Source of the DNA: Ardenticatenaceae bacterium | GTDB taxonomy: Bacteria > Chloroflexota > Anaerolineae > Promineifilales > Promineifilaceae | Direction: 5' to 3' | NCBI GenBank assembly: GCA_020634215.1 | Contig: JACKCD010000006.1 | Span: forward strand, 75,093 to 139,092 | Length of the DNA: 64,000 bases | Shown: positions 52,071 through 61,444 of the stretch, piece by piece | Numbering within the stretch: the first letter of the stretch is position 1 | How the letters are laid out: each line of letters opens with the position of its first letter | The notes under the pieces: generated by a model | Told to the model about the DNA's origin: nothing | What the model saw: the letters and a program-made list of their open reading frames with translations, nothing else | The model's database searches: none | Made by a program: the position numbers and the translations under genes

Positions 52071-53966
52071 TTAATCCCCTAGCACAGGCATCAGGAACCC
52101 TTCATCCTCCTCAACCGCATCCTCATCCTGCACCACATGCTCAAACTGGCTGTTGTACAGTTCGGCATAGAAGCCGCCGCGTTCCAGCAGCCCCAAATGC
52201 GTACCTTGCTCTACAATATCGCCGTCGCGCATCACCAAAATCAGGTCGGCGTTGCGGATGGTGGAGAGGCGGTGGGCGATGATGAAGCTGGTGCGCCCCA
52301 CCATCAGGCGATCCATGGCCTGCTGAATCAGCACCTCGGTGCGCGTGTCCACCGAACTGGTGGCCTCGTCCAAAATGAGGATTTTGGGGTCGGCCAGCAC
52401 CGCCCGCGCAATCGTCAAAAGCTGCATTTGCCCTTGCGAGATGTTGGTCGTTTCTTCGTTGATGACCAGATTGTAGCCATCGGCTAGGGTGTGGACGAAA
52501 TGGTCTACGTGGGCGGCTTGGGCGGCGGCAACCACTTCCTCATCGGTGGCATCCGGCCGGCCGTAGCGGATATTCTCCATAATCGTGTCGTTATAGAGCC
52601 AGGTGTCTTGCAGCACCATGCCAAACCAGCGGCGCAAATCTTGCCGCGTAAAGTCACGAATGTCGTAGCCATCCACCAAAATCGCGCCGTCGTTGACATC
52701 ATAAAAACGCATCAACAGCTTGACAATGGTCGTCTTGCCCGCGCCTGTTGGCCCAACAATGGCAACCTTTTGCCCAGGATTGGCAACGGCCGATAAGTTG
52801 TGGATAATCGGCTTGTCGGCCTCATAGCCAAAACGCACATTGCGGAATTCCACATGCCCTTGCAACGATTCCAGCTTGATTGGGGTTGCCGTTTCCTTCA
52901 CCTCTTCCGGCTCATCCAGAAACTCAAAGACGCGCTCGGCGGCAGCGGCCGTTTGCTGCAAAATGTTGGAAATGTTGGCTAACTGCATCAACGGCTGGTT
53001 AAACGAGCGTACATATTGGATAAACGCCTGAATATCACCCACCGTAATCGCATTCCGCACCGTTAGATAGCCACCGACGATGACCACCGCCACATATCCC
53101 AGATTGCCAACAAAAAACATCATCGGCATCAGCAAACCGGACAGGAATTGGGATTTCCAGGCTACGCCGTAGAGCGTGTCGTTAAACCCTTCAAATTTCT
53201 CGATACTGCGAGCTTCGCCGTTGAACGCCTTCATGACGCGATGGCCGCCAAACATCTCCTCCACATGACCATTGACATACCCTAGATAATTCTGCTGTTC
53301 CTTAAAGTAGACCTGGGAACGGCTGACGACAAAGCCGACCACACCCAACGTCAGGGGAATGACCAGCAGAGCCACCAACGTCATCACCCAGCTAATGGTC
53401 AACATCATAACCAGCACGCCGATGACGGTGATGACCGAGGTGATGATCTGAGTCAGGCTTTGGCTGAGGGTTTGGTTAACGGTATCTACGTCGTTGGTGA
53501 TGCGCGACAGCACTTCACCCTGCGTCGTTTTGTCGTAATAACTCAGCGGCAGCCGGTTCATCTTGGCCGCAATTTCCTCACGGAAGCGGTAGGAGATGTC
53601 GGTGGAGACATCGGCCATCATCCAGGCCATTATGTAGGCGAAGATGGCGGAAATGATGTAGAGGATGAGGATGGTGAGCAGAATGCGGCCGATGTAGTCA
53701 AAATCAATTGAGCCGGTACCGGCAATTTGTGCCATCACCCCTTCAAACAATTTGGTGGTGGCGTTGCCCAACACTTTGGGGCCAACAATGTTAAAGACCG
53801 TTGAAGCAATGGCGAAGATAACCACCACAATGATCTTCAGTCGGTGCGCCCGCAAATAGTGGGCGAGCTTGACCATGGTTCCTTTGAAGTTACGCGCTTT
53901 GTCGCCCTTACGCATGGCACCCATTGGCCCGCCTTCGCCAGAACGACTACGTCCGTGCATCATCAT
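52071..53966 (-). CDS. Heterodimeric ABC exporter half-transporter, catalytic-Glu subunit
   Basis: The 631-residue product has six TM helices (about 40-340) and an ATPase with Walker A GPTGAGKTT and Walker B ILILDEATSSVDT containing the catalytic Glu. Its signature is NISQGQMQL, a change from LSGGQ. This matches the arrangement in BmrCD/TM287-288-type pumps, where one signature and the partner's Walker B are degenerate. It overlaps the partner gene by four bases (ATGA). A multidrug or lipid substrate is likely. Confidence 0.93.
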   Translation of the reverse strand: MMMHGRSRSGEGGPMGAMRKGDKARNFKGTMVKLAHYLRAHRLKIIVVVIFAIASTVFNIVGPKVLGNATTKLFEGVMAQIAGTGSIDFDYIGRILLTILILYIISAIFAYIMAWMMADVSTDISYRFREEIAAKMNRLPLSYYDKTTQGEVLSRITNDVDTVNQTLSQSLTQIITSVITVIGVLVMMLTISWVMTLVALLVIPLTLGVVGFVVSRSQVYFKEQQNYLGYVNGHVEEMFGGHRVMKAFNGEARSIEKFEGFNDTLYGVAWKSQFLSGLLMPMMFFVGNLGYVAVVIVGGYLTVRNAITVGDIQAFIQYVRSFNQPLMQLANISNILQQTAAAAERVFEFLDEPEEVKETATPIKLESLQGHVEFRNVRFGYEADKPIIHNLSAVANPGQKVAIVGPTGAGKTTIVKLLMRFYDVNDGAILVDGYDIRDFTRQDLRRWFGMVLQDTWLYNDTIMENIRYGRPDATDEEVVAAAQAAHVDHFVHTLADGYNLVINEETTNISQGQMQLLTIARAVLADPKILILDEATSSVDTRTEVLIQQAMDRLMVGRTSFIIAHRLSTIRNADLILVMRDGDIVEQGTHLGLLERGGFYAELYNSQFEHVVQDEDAVEEDEGFLMPVLGD

Positions 53967-56212
53967 GATGATAGTTCCTCCATACTGAGCTGCGACAGGG
54001 CGATTTCCTGGTACGTTTCGCAGTTTGCCATTAATTCGTTGTGGGTGCCTTTGCCAACCATCCGGCCGTGTTCCAAGACCACAATCTGGTCGGCATTTTT
54101 CACCGTCGAGACGCGCTGCGTGACGATGAGAATGGTGCTGTCGTTGGTGCTTTCATACAAAGCCCGTCGCAAAGCAGCATCGGTTTTGAAGTCTAGGGCG
54201 GAAAAGGTGTCGTCAAAGATGTAGATGGGTGGCTGTTTGACCAGGGCGCGGGCGATGGAAAGGCGCTGCCGCTGCCCGCCTGAGACGTTTGTCCCACCCT
54301 GTGAGATTTCGGTTGCCAACCCATCGGGTTTTTCTTTGATGAAGTCGGCGGCTTGGGCGATGGTAACGGCCGTTTCCAAATCCTCTTTCGTCGCCAGCTC
54401 ATCTGCATAGCGCAAATTGCTCTCGATGGTGCCAGAGAACAAGACACCCTTTTGCGGCACATAGCCAATCTTGTCCCGCAGATCATGCTGCGTCACCTCG
54501 CGGATGTCTATACCATCCAGCAAAACTGCGCCGCCGGTAACATCATAGAAACGGGGAATCAGGTTCACCACCGTAGATTTGCCTGAACCCGTGGAGCCAA
54601 TAAAGGCGGTGGTTTCGCCGGGTCGCGCCACGAAGCTGACATGATGCAGCACGTCGGTGTCGGCACCGGGATAGCGGAAAGAGACGTTGCGGAATTCCAC
54701 CTCGCCCTGAAATTGCCCGTTGAGATGTTTGGGAGCTACCGGGTCGTTAATGATCAGGTCGGTTTCTAACACATCAGCAATCCGTTCGGCCGAGACGGAG
54801 GCGCGGGGCAGGATGATGAAGAGCATGGAGAGCATGAGGAAGGAGAAGACGATTTGCACGGCGTATTCTAAAAAGGCCATCATGTCGCCTATTTGAATGT
54901 TGGCTTCGGCCACCTGGTGCGCCCCAACCCAGATGATGACGACGGAGAGGACGTTGAGGACAAACATCATGACGGGCATCATAACGGCCGTTATTCGAGC
55001 AGTGAACAAGGTGTTTTCGGCCAACTCCACATTGGCTTTGTCAAACCGTTTTTCCTCAAACGGCTGCATGTTGAAGGCGCGAATCACCATCATGCCGGAC
55101 AAATTTTCCCGCGCCACCAGATTGAGCTTGTCAATTAGTGCCTGCATGACGCGGAATTTGGGCATGGCGATGGAGATAGTGATAACGATGACACTTATGA
55201 GCACCACAACCGCCAGAGCAATGGTCCACCACATGGAGGCACTTTTGCCAATGGCGCGAATAATGCCGCCCACGCCCATAATCGGCGCATAGAAGACGAG
55301 CCGCACCATAAACATCGTCACCATTTGCAGTTGGGTGATGTCGTTGGTGGAGCGGGTGATAAGCGAGGCGGTGGGGAATTTGTCAAACTCAATGCTGGAG
55401 AAGCTTTCCACCTTTTTGAAGATGTCGCTGCGTAAATCGCGCCCCACACCAGCGGCAATTTTGGCCGACAGGTAAGCGACGCTGATGGTGCAAAAGGCGG
55501 CCAACAGGGTAATGCCCAGCATGATCGCGCCGGCTCGCCAAATGTAGCGGCTTTGCAGTTGGCTAATGTCTACACCGAGTGCTTCGTATTCAGCTTTGAC
55601 GGCGGTAACGGCCGTTTGTTCCACCATCCTCTCCCCCAACGCCGCAAACCGCTCATTCATATTGGCCGAAAGCTGCTCGCGTTGGGCGGTTGGCAACTGC
55701 CCCAACATGGCAAACAAATCCACCCCAGGGGGCAGTTGCGACAAATCAAACGCGCTCCCCGCGCCGCCACCTAGCTGCGTCGCTGCCTCCGGGTCTTCCA
55801 GCGCCCGCTGCAACCCCGATACCGCCAGCAACGCTTTGGCAACGGGTATCTTGAGCGCATCGAAGTCATCCTGGCTCAGCTCGTTGAGGACGTAGATTGG
55901 CTCATCCTTCAAGAGCGGATAGGTTTCTTCATAATCGGCCGCCGCCGTGGTGTTGGGTTCAATGAGGGTGTAGGCGTTGCGAACGGCCGTTGCCTCATCG
56001 TCATTCAAAAACAGCAGCAGTCGAGTCATCGTCTCCTGCCGCATCGCCTCTAGCACAGTGCTTTCCACACCGCTTTGCTGAATACCCGTATTGATAATGC
56101 GCGACAGATAATCGGGCAGCATCAGGTCAAAGTTAGCCTGGGCGAATAACAAGATGACGGCCGCCACGAACATGAGCATGTAGGGCTTTAGGTATCTACG
56201 TATTCGTAACAT
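53963..56212 (-). CDS. Heterodimeric ABC exporter half-transporter with large extracytoplasmic insertion
   Basis: The product has 749 residues. After TM1 an insertion of about 150 residues (LSRIINTGIQQSG to TAVKAEYEALG, roughly 36-190) makes it longer than usual half-transporters; similar insertions occur in some Firmicutes and Chloroflexota pumps. The ATPase has GSTGSGKST, NVSGGQRQR and Walker B IYIFDDTFSALD, where Asp replaces the catalytic Glu. This gives one degenerate ATP site with the partner. AAGGAAA lies 8 bases before ATG 56212. Confidence 0.93.
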   Translation of the reverse strand: MLRIRRYLKPYMLMFVAAVILLFAQANFDLMLPDYLSRIINTGIQQSGVESTVLEAMRQETMTRLLLFLNDDEATAVRNAYTLIEPNTTAAADYEETYPLLKDEPIYVLNELSQDDFDALKIPVAKALLAVSGLQRALEDPEAATQLGGGAGSAFDLSQLPPGVDLFAMLGQLPTAQREQLSANMNERFAALGERMVEQTAVTAVKAEYEALGVDISQLQSRYIWRAGAIMLGITLLAAFCTISVAYLSAKIAAGVGRDLRSDIFKKVESFSSIEFDKFPTASLITRSTNDITQLQMVTMFMVRLVFYAPIMGVGGIIRAIGKSASMWWTIALAVVVLISVIVITISIAMPKFRVMQALIDKLNLVARENLSGMMVIRAFNMQPFEEKRFDKANVELAENTLFTARITAVMMPVMMFVLNVLSVVIIWVGAHQVAEANIQIGDMMAFLEYAVQIVFSFLMLSMLFIILPRASVSAERIADVLETDLIINDPVAPKHLNGQFQGEVEFRNVSFRYPGADTDVLHHVSFVARPGETTAFIGSTGSGKSTVVNLIPRFYDVTGGAVLLDGIDIREVTQHDLRDKIGYVPQKGVLFSGTIESNLRYADELATKEDLETAVTIAQAADFIKEKPDGLATEISQGGTNVSGGQRQRLSIARALVKQPPIYIFDDTFSALDFKTDAALRRALYESTNDSTILIVTQRVSTVKNADQIVVLEHGRMVGKGTHNELMANCETYQEIALSQLSMEELSS

Positions 56213-56225
56213 AGTTGATTTCCTT

Positions 56226-56297
56226 ATAGGTTATTGGTTATTGGAAGATTGGGGATTGTGAGCCTTCATTAATCTCCAATCTCTAATCCCCAATCTC
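56226..56297. repeat. TTATTGG and GATTGGA heptamer hairpin overlapping the marR stop
   Basis: GGTTATTGGTTATTGG and AAGATTGGGGATT face AATCTCCAATCTCTAATCCCC. The minus-strand MarR gene ends inside it, so its last codons read EIGD-stop, as in mutY. It separates the regulator from the exporter genes. Confidence 0.75.
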
Positions 56298-56825
56298 CCG
56301 TTTCACCGCCATCACCTGCGCCCCCAGCTTTTGCAGCAAGTTGAATAATGTTTGCTGCTCATCGGCATTCAGGGTGTGAAAGCAGTGGTCAATGGTTTCT
56401 AAATGGTTGCGGGTGTGTTGGCTGACAAGAAAACGGCCGTTTTCCGTGAGACGAATATTAAACCGGCGACGGTCATTTGGATCCAAACGGCGTTCAATCA
56501 GCCCCGCCTCCTCCAAACTGCGGATAAACGTACTCATCGTGTTGCGGCTCACCCCCTGCCGCTCGCTAATCTCCGAGGGGTTCAACTCCCCGCGATCACC
56601 CATCTGATCGGCAAAAAAGAGGTGCATCAGCACCCGATATTGGGCAAAAGACAGCCCCGCTTCGTCCACACTCTGCTCCCCCATGTGGTAGAGCGAGCGC
56701 GAAACAAACCCTAATTCATCCATCAGCCGAATGGTCTGTGGGTCAATGTCGGGGTGGAAGCTCTGCATAAATTGCATCCACTTTTGCCGTTTTTCTTTGT
56801 CTTGCAGCCAATTCTTATGCGTCAT
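56283..56825 (-). CDS. MarR-family transcriptional regulator
   Basis: The product has 180 residues with the winged-helix core YRVLMHLFFADQMGDRGELNPSEISERQGVSRNTMSTFIRSLEEAGLIERR and the wing PNDRRRFNIRLTENG. It is the first gene of the exporter operon and is likely to repress it. The C-terminal KREIGD comes from the embedded repeat. The palindrome gives NGRF at the end of the wing. Confidence 0.92.
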   Translation of the reverse strand: MTHKNWLQDKEKRQKWMQFMQSFHPDIDPQTIRLMDELGFVSRSLYHMGEQSVDEAGLSFAQYRVLMHLFFADQMGDRGELNPSEISERQGVSRNTMSTFIRSLEEAGLIERRLDPNDRRRFNIRLTENGRFLVSQHTRNHLETIDHCFHTLNADEQQTLFNLLQKLGAQVMAVKREIGD

Positions 56826-57242
56826 AACCTACCCACAAAAAAAGACAGCTTCTCAATCTGCCCAGTGCAGATGGATCATGCTGCCGCATTTACTACGATG
56901 GTTAATTGTACGCCATCGAACTATTCTGTCAAGAACTTGCAGGGAAGCAATTTCACGCCGAGGCGCAAAGGCGCAAAGTTTTTTGGCTCTTTGGGAATTC
57001 AGGGGGCTGACTTGCTTTTGACGTGGTGCGTGGTGCGTGATACGTGGCAAATGAACCTTCTAACGCACCACGCACCAAATTTGTCAACCCCAGGAGATCC
57101 AAAAGAACCAGTTTTTTCTTTGCACCTTGGCGTGAAAAATTTTGGTTTGCTTAACTCGTAGCCAAGGCACGAACACGATTTATCCGCCAAAATCCGCTCA
57201 AATCCGCGTCATCCGCGCATCCATTTTCTTTCTCGCTGGCGG
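56826..57242. repeat. Intergenic cluster of three repeat types
   Basis: No gene is seen. The stretch contains an inverted pair built from CACGCCGAGGCGCAAAGGCG and CTTTGCACCTTGGCGTGAAA (56955-57145). Inside it lies a TGCGTGR heptamer inverted repeat (57020-57080, related to 8818-8858). After it, 57180-57235 contains AATCCGC-type tandem words. The marR promoter must also lie here, near 56830-56900. Confidence 0.6.
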
Positions 57243-57977
57243 CTAGGAATCTTCAAAGTTAACCTGGATATGTAATTGTGGTAAAGCAGTTACGGGAATG
57301 TCAACGAATTCGGCTAACCCACCCCAGTCAGTAACGGCCGTTTCTCCCCCATTCTCCCACCCCAGCACCACCGTCTTTTCAAACAACTCATCCAGCTCCT
57401 CCCCTGGCAAAAGCGTTACCTGCACCAAACAAAGCGTCTCATTCTCCCCGTCGCGGTACGCTTCCAGGGTAAAGGGCAGGTTGAGAACGGCCGTTTCTTC
57501 CTGCCCACCCAACCGCAGCAGCCGTTCACTGTAGCGGCCACTACCGGCGGGGGCGCGGGTGCGGGTCAAAACGGGCGGTGGAGTCAGAAGCATCACCAGC
57601 CCCTGCGTCAATTGTAGGCTAAATCCGTCCAGCCGCTGCTGAAACGCCTGCTGCAGTTGTGCCAGCAAGGAAACTGCCTGAGGCAAAAAGCCGAGGTCGG
57701 GTTGGGGAATGCGGGTTGGTTGGGGCAGCGTTTGGCTGCGAACGGCCGTTTCCATCTCATACAATCGGGCATAAGCCGCCGCACAATCGGGACACGCATC
57801 AAGGAGAACGGCCGTTTGTGGGTACAGTGCCACATAATCTTCGCCCGCAAGCTGTGCCGCAATGTAATCGTCAAGTTGTTCCAGACATTGCTGGAAGGTT
57901 GCTTCGTTGCAAGGGGTTAACAACGTCGCAACCAACATTTGACGGCGATCTCGCCTGTTGCCATTATCGCCTATCAT
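57243..57977 (-). CDS. Putative anti-sigma factor/zinc-finger-type protein
   Basis: The product has 244 residues. The N-terminal CNEATFQQCLEQLDDYIAAQLAGEDYVALYPQTAVLLDACPDCAAAYARLY resembles the HCX-type zinc-finger anti-sigma helix bundle; a canonical HxxxCxxC is reduced to CPDC. There is no TM helix, so it would be cytosolic. The C-terminal half is beta-rich and unrecognised. It follows the ECF sigma gene by 52 bases. AAAGGAAG precedes ATG 57977. Confidence 0.6.
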   Translation of the reverse strand: MIGDNGNRRDRRQMLVATLLTPCNEATFQQCLEQLDDYIAAQLAGEDYVALYPQTAVLLDACPDCAAAYARLYEMETAVRSQTLPQPTRIPQPDLGFLPQAVSLLAQLQQAFQQRLDGFSLQLTQGLVMLLTPPPVLTRTRAPAGSGRYSERLLRLGGQEETAVLNLPFTLEAYRDGENETLCLVQVTLLPGEELDELFEKTVVLGWENGGETAVTDWGGLAEFVDIPVTALPQLHIQVNFEDS

Positions 57978-58030
57978 AGAAATCTTCCTTTTGTTCGCCG
58001 CGAACGAATCGAATCTTTCTTAAAGACGGT

Positions 58031-58618
58031 TTACCCCACCCGATCCTTTCCCGCCGATTCAATCAGGTAGGCCTTTAGCTTGCTCAAATTTTTTGACCGC
58101 GTGGCCTGAATATGATTCGGACGTACCTCTGTTTGCGACAAATCACTTTCTATCTGCGATAATTGCTCATCTTCCTCATCATCAAGAAAACGACCAATCA
58201 CCACCCGCTGCGAACGGTCGCTGAGCGGTGCTTGTAGCAGTAAATTCCGCCACTCCTCCACGCTAATCGCCGATAAAACTTGCATCTCCAAAGACCCATT
58301 TGGCTCTGGCGGATCATACCCATCTTCCCACTCTACCAGCCGCTTTTCCCGCCGCAGCTCATCCAGAATCAGGTTGCGCGTCAAACGCTGCGCCCAGGCA
58401 ACAAACTTGTCTGGCGATTCACAACTGTCAATCTTAGAAAAAACGCGCTCAATGCTTTTTTGGGCATACCCTTCGGCCACCATTTCGTTGCCGTGCATCA
58501 TGGCAAAAGCAACGCGGTACAAAATGTGCCACAACACGCGGTAGGCTTCGTTACAAACGGCCGTTTCTTCACTCAAACAGCCCGCATACAGTTCACTACT
58601 CTCATATTCAGGCAACAT
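58031..58618 (-). CDS. ECF-type RNA polymerase sigma factor
   Basis: The product has 195 residues. Region 2 is recognisable in YAQKSIERVFSKIDSCESPDKFVAWAQRLTRNLILDELRREKR, including the DELRRE helix. Region 4 is divergent (VIGRFLDDEEDEQLSQIESDLSQTEVRPNHIQATRSKNLSKLKAYL) but keeps the helix-turn-helix spacing. It probably pairs with the following gene. It resembles CHAT/EAD-associated sigma factors of this phylum, but the regulon is unknown. Confidence 0.85.
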   Translation of the reverse strand: MLPEYESSELYAGCLSEETAVCNEAYRVLWHILYRVAFAMMHGNEMVAEGYAQKSIERVFSKIDSCESPDKFVAWAQRLTRNLILDELRREKRLVEWEDGYDPPEPNGSLEMQVLSAISVEEWRNLLLQAPLSDRSQRVVIGRFLDDEEDEQLSQIESDLSQTEVRPNHIQATRSKNLSKLKAYLIESAGKDRVG

Positions 58619-58640
58619 AGCTCGCTCTCAAAAACAACAG

Positions 58641-59414
58641 TCACGAACTTTCCGGCAGCTTTGGCTGGTTGTGTAACTGCACTGGTGCCTGCTCCTTTGC
58701 CTTTAGCCGCAGTTGCAGCATATCCACTACCACTGAAAACGCCATTGCAAAGTAGACATAGTTCTTCAAATGCAGTTCCTCCGCTTGTTCATGCGCCCAG
58801 CCTTCTACCACCAGAATGGAACCAATAAGAATGAGGAAGGAAAGTGCCAAAATCTTGAGCGACGGGTGTTTCTCGATAAAATCGGCAATGGAGTTAGCGA
58901 AGAAAACCATAATCGCCGCCGAAACCAAAATAGCAACAATAATGATGCTGGTGTGTTCCGTAATGCCAACGGCCGTTATCACCGAATCCAGCGAAAAGAC
59001 CACATCAACGAGAATCACCTGCGTTAACACCGCCCCCAACGTGGCAACACCGGTACTCACCGTATGCTGGCTGTGGTCCTCCACATCCAGCTTTTCGTGA
59101 ATTTCATATGTGCTTTTGCCAATGAGGAACAGCCCCCCCAGCAGCAAAATGATGTCGCGTCCACTTAGCTCATTGCCAAACGGCGCAAACAGCGGTGTTG
59201 TCAACCCAATAATGACGCTAATGCCTAGCAGTAGCAAAATCCGGCTAATCACCGCCAGCCCAATCCCCATTTGCCGGGCCTTTGGCTGCTGCTCTTTTGG
59301 CAATTTCCCCGAGAGAATGGCAATAAAAATAACGTTATCAATGCCTAAAACAATTTCCAGAGCGGTTAAAGTCAAAAGGGCGACCAAACTTTGAACCGTA
59401 AAAAGATCCGACAT
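58641..59414 (-). CDS. TerC-family integral membrane protein
   Basis: The product has 257 residues with seven or so TM helices. The signature is LEIVLGIDNVIFIAILSGKLP and LVDVVFSLDSVITAVGIT, two acidic-residue half repeats that bind metal. Relatives export manganese at the membrane of secretion or resist tellurite. Start ATG 59414 has GAGGAAGA about 6 bases upstream; an upstream frame to 59471 lacks support. Confidence 0.93.
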   Translation of the reverse strand: MSDLFTVQSLVALLTLTALEIVLGIDNVIFIAILSGKLPKEQQPKARQMGIGLAVISRILLLLGISVIIGLTTPLFAPFGNELSGRDIILLLGGLFLIGKSTYEIHEKLDVEDHSQHTVSTGVATLGAVLTQVILVDVVFSLDSVITAVGITEHTSIIIVAILVSAAIMVFFANSIADFIEKHPSLKILALSFLILIGSILVVEGWAHEQAEELHLKNYVYFAMAFSVVVDMLQLRLKAKEQAPVQLHNQPKLPESS

Positions 59415-59448
59415 TAATTCTTCCTCACTTGATTTTGACAACCAACAA

Positions 59449-60510
59449 CTACACAAAGAAAAAGGCGACACCTAGAATTAAGTACAGTGCTAGAAGCTGC
59501 GCCCCTTCTAACCAGTTTGTCTCCCCATCCCGAAACACAAAAACGGCCACAAGGCCGGCCGATGCTAGTGCCACTAGCTCAAACACATTAAAAGCAAACG
59601 AAAGTTCACGCCCCATCAGGGCGGCCACAATGACCAAGACCGGAGCCACAAACAACGCTACCTGCAAGCTTGAACCCAGCGCAATTTCCACACTCAACGT
59701 CATCTGGTTTTTCAATGCTACCTGCACCGCCACCAAATGTTCGGCTGCGTTGCCTACCAAGGGCACAATGATGATGCCCACAAAAAACTCGCTCCACCCA
59801 AGCTGTGCCACCACGTGCTCCACCGATGCCACCAAAAGCTCACTCATAAACACAATGGCAACCGTAGCAATGGTTAAAACGGTAACGGCCTTGCGAACTG
59901 ACCAGCTTGCTTCGTGCAGATGGGCGGCTGGCCGTGTCAAAGGGTCTTCGCTCTCGGTGGAGGTAAACGAATAATAGATGCTTAGGCCATAGATGATGAT
60001 CATGATAATAGCGACAACCAGACTAAAAGGCTGTAGCTCGGCATGGTGCTGAATGTCAATGACTTCACCAAAAATGGCTGGAATCATCAGGGCAACCACG
60101 GCCAAAATCATCATCGTGGCGTTAATGGCGGCTTGGGGGCGGCTAAAATGCTGGGTACCGTTACGAAGCCCACCCAGAAGAATGCTAAACCCCAGCACCA
60201 GCAGCAAGTTGCCCAAAATAGAACCGGTGATGGAGGCGATAACCAGGTCTAACACCCCCTCCCGAATCGCCACAATGGTAATAATCAACTCAGCCGCATT
60301 GCCCAAGGTGGCGTTGAGCAAGCCGCCAATGCGTGGCCCCGTATGAACGGCCAACTCTTCGGTGGCCTCGCCAATGAACCCGGCCAACGGGATAATGCCG
60401 ATGGCTGCCGCAATAAATTGGGCAATTTCACCTAACCCAACTCTGTTTGCCAAGAAAGCAACAGGGATGGCTAGTAGGAGTAGGTAGCGAAAATCTAACT
60501 TAATTTTCAA
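59449..60510 (-). CDS. CaxA-type calcium/cation-proton antiporter
   Basis: The product has 353 residues with eleven TM helices. Two inverted half repeats have the cation-binding motifs LLNATLGNAAELIITIVAIREG and IVPLVGNAAEHLVAVQVALKN; the loop GEATEELA precedes the first. It exchanges calcium or another divalent cation for protons. The start is TTG 60510 with GAGG 12 bases upstream. It is in a same-strand run with TerC, which is also a metal transporter. Confidence 0.94.
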   Translation of the reverse strand: MKIKLDFRYLLLLAIPVAFLANRVGLGEIAQFIAAAIGIIPLAGFIGEATEELAVHTGPRIGGLLNATLGNAAELIITIVAIREGVLDLVIASITGSILGNLLLVLGFSILLGGLRNGTQHFSRPQAAINATMMILAVVALMIPAIFGEVIDIQHHAELQPFSLVVAIIMIIIYGLSIYYSFTSTESEDPLTRPAAHLHEASWSVRKAVTVLTIATVAIVFMSELLVASVEHVVAQLGWSEFFVGIIIVPLVGNAAEHLVAVQVALKNQMTLSVEIALGSSLQVALFVAPVLVIVAALMGRELSFAFNVFELVALASAGLVAVFVFRDGETNWLEGAQLLALYLILGVAFFFV

Positions 60511-60535
60511 GGTTTATCTGTGCCTCAATGGGTTT

Positions 60536-61339
60536 TTATTCGATGACCACATCGCCGAAATCCCCTTCGGCGGACGGGTACAGGGGGTTCATCTCTTTGA
60601 TGGTCGCCATGATGACGCGGCTGATTGCCAGATTGCGGTACCATTTCTGGTCAGATGGAATGACGTACCACGGTGCCCAGGGTGTAGTTGTTTTTTCCAG
60701 CATCTCCTCATAAGCAGCCATATAGTCATCCCAATATTTCCGCTTTTCCACATCTTCCAGGGAAAACTTCCAATGCTTGCTGGGGTCATCCAGCCGCGCC
60801 TGGAAACGCGCTTTTTGCTCTTTTTTGGAAATGTGGAGATAAAACTTGAGAATGCGGGTACCGGTATCGTGCAGCAGCTTTTCAAACTGGTTAATTTGCT
60901 CATAGCGCGGCCGCCACACTGCCTCAGGGACAATATCGTGGACACGCACTACCAGCACATCTTCGTAATGGGAACGGTTGAACACCCCCATCATCCCTTT
61001 GCCTGGCACCACCTTGTGGATGCGCCACAGAAAGTCATGGTCTAGCTCTTCCTTGCTGGGCACTTTAAAAGAATGGACGCGCACCCCCTGCGGGTTGACT
61101 CCCTGAAAAACGCTGCGAATGGTGCCATCTTTGCCACCAGCATCCATCGCTTGCAGCACCACCAGCAGCTTTTGTTTGCCTTCGGCATAAAGACGGGTTT
61201 GCCATTCGCGCAGCTCTTTACGCAGTGCCTTAAATTCCTCTTCGGCTACGTCGCGGTCGTAGTGATACAGTTTGCCTTCGGTGGGCAGTTGGGTTAGGGA
61301 AAACGGCCGTTTTCCCTCCAATTTATGCAGTTCAGACAT
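60536..61339 (-). CDS. Polyphosphate kinase 2 family protein
   Basis: The product has 267 residues. The P-loop QAMDAGGKDGTIRSVF, lid region KEELDHDFLWRIHKVVPGKG and Walker B-like FNRSHYEDVL are those of PPK2 enzymes, which phosphorylate nucleotides from polyphosphate. Length and single domain suit class I or III. ATG 61339 (MSELHK) is chosen with GGAG 6 bases before it. A palindrome near 61303 encodes KRPF. Confidence 0.94.
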   Translation of the reverse strand: MSELHKLEGKRPFSLTQLPTEGKLYHYDRDVAEEEFKALRKELREWQTRLYAEGKQKLLVVLQAMDAGGKDGTIRSVFQGVNPQGVRVHSFKVPSKEELDHDFLWRIHKVVPGKGMMGVFNRSHYEDVLVVRVHDIVPEAVWRPRYEQINQFEKLLHDTGTRILKFYLHISKKEQKARFQARLDDPSKHWKFSLEDVEKRKYWDDYMAAYEEMLEKTTTPWAPWYVIPSDQKWYRNLAISRVIMATIKEMNPLYPSAEGDFGDVVIE

Positions 61340-61404
61340 CATCCTCTCCATTGCTAGGTTACGCTATTTGTACGCTGTTTGACCGGGGCTGTCAATGTTA
61401 AGTG

Positions 61405-61438
61405 AGTGCGTTGCACGGAGCAGCCCGTGCAACGCACT
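61405..61438. terminator. Perfect 14-bp hairpin between PPK2 and M20 genes
   Basis: AGTGCGTTGCACGG and CCGTGCAACGCACT pair around a six-base loop. It lies 6 bases after the M20 stop (minus strand). No T-tract, so it may instead be a repeat element. Confidence 0.6.
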
Positions 61439-61444
61439 ACCAAA

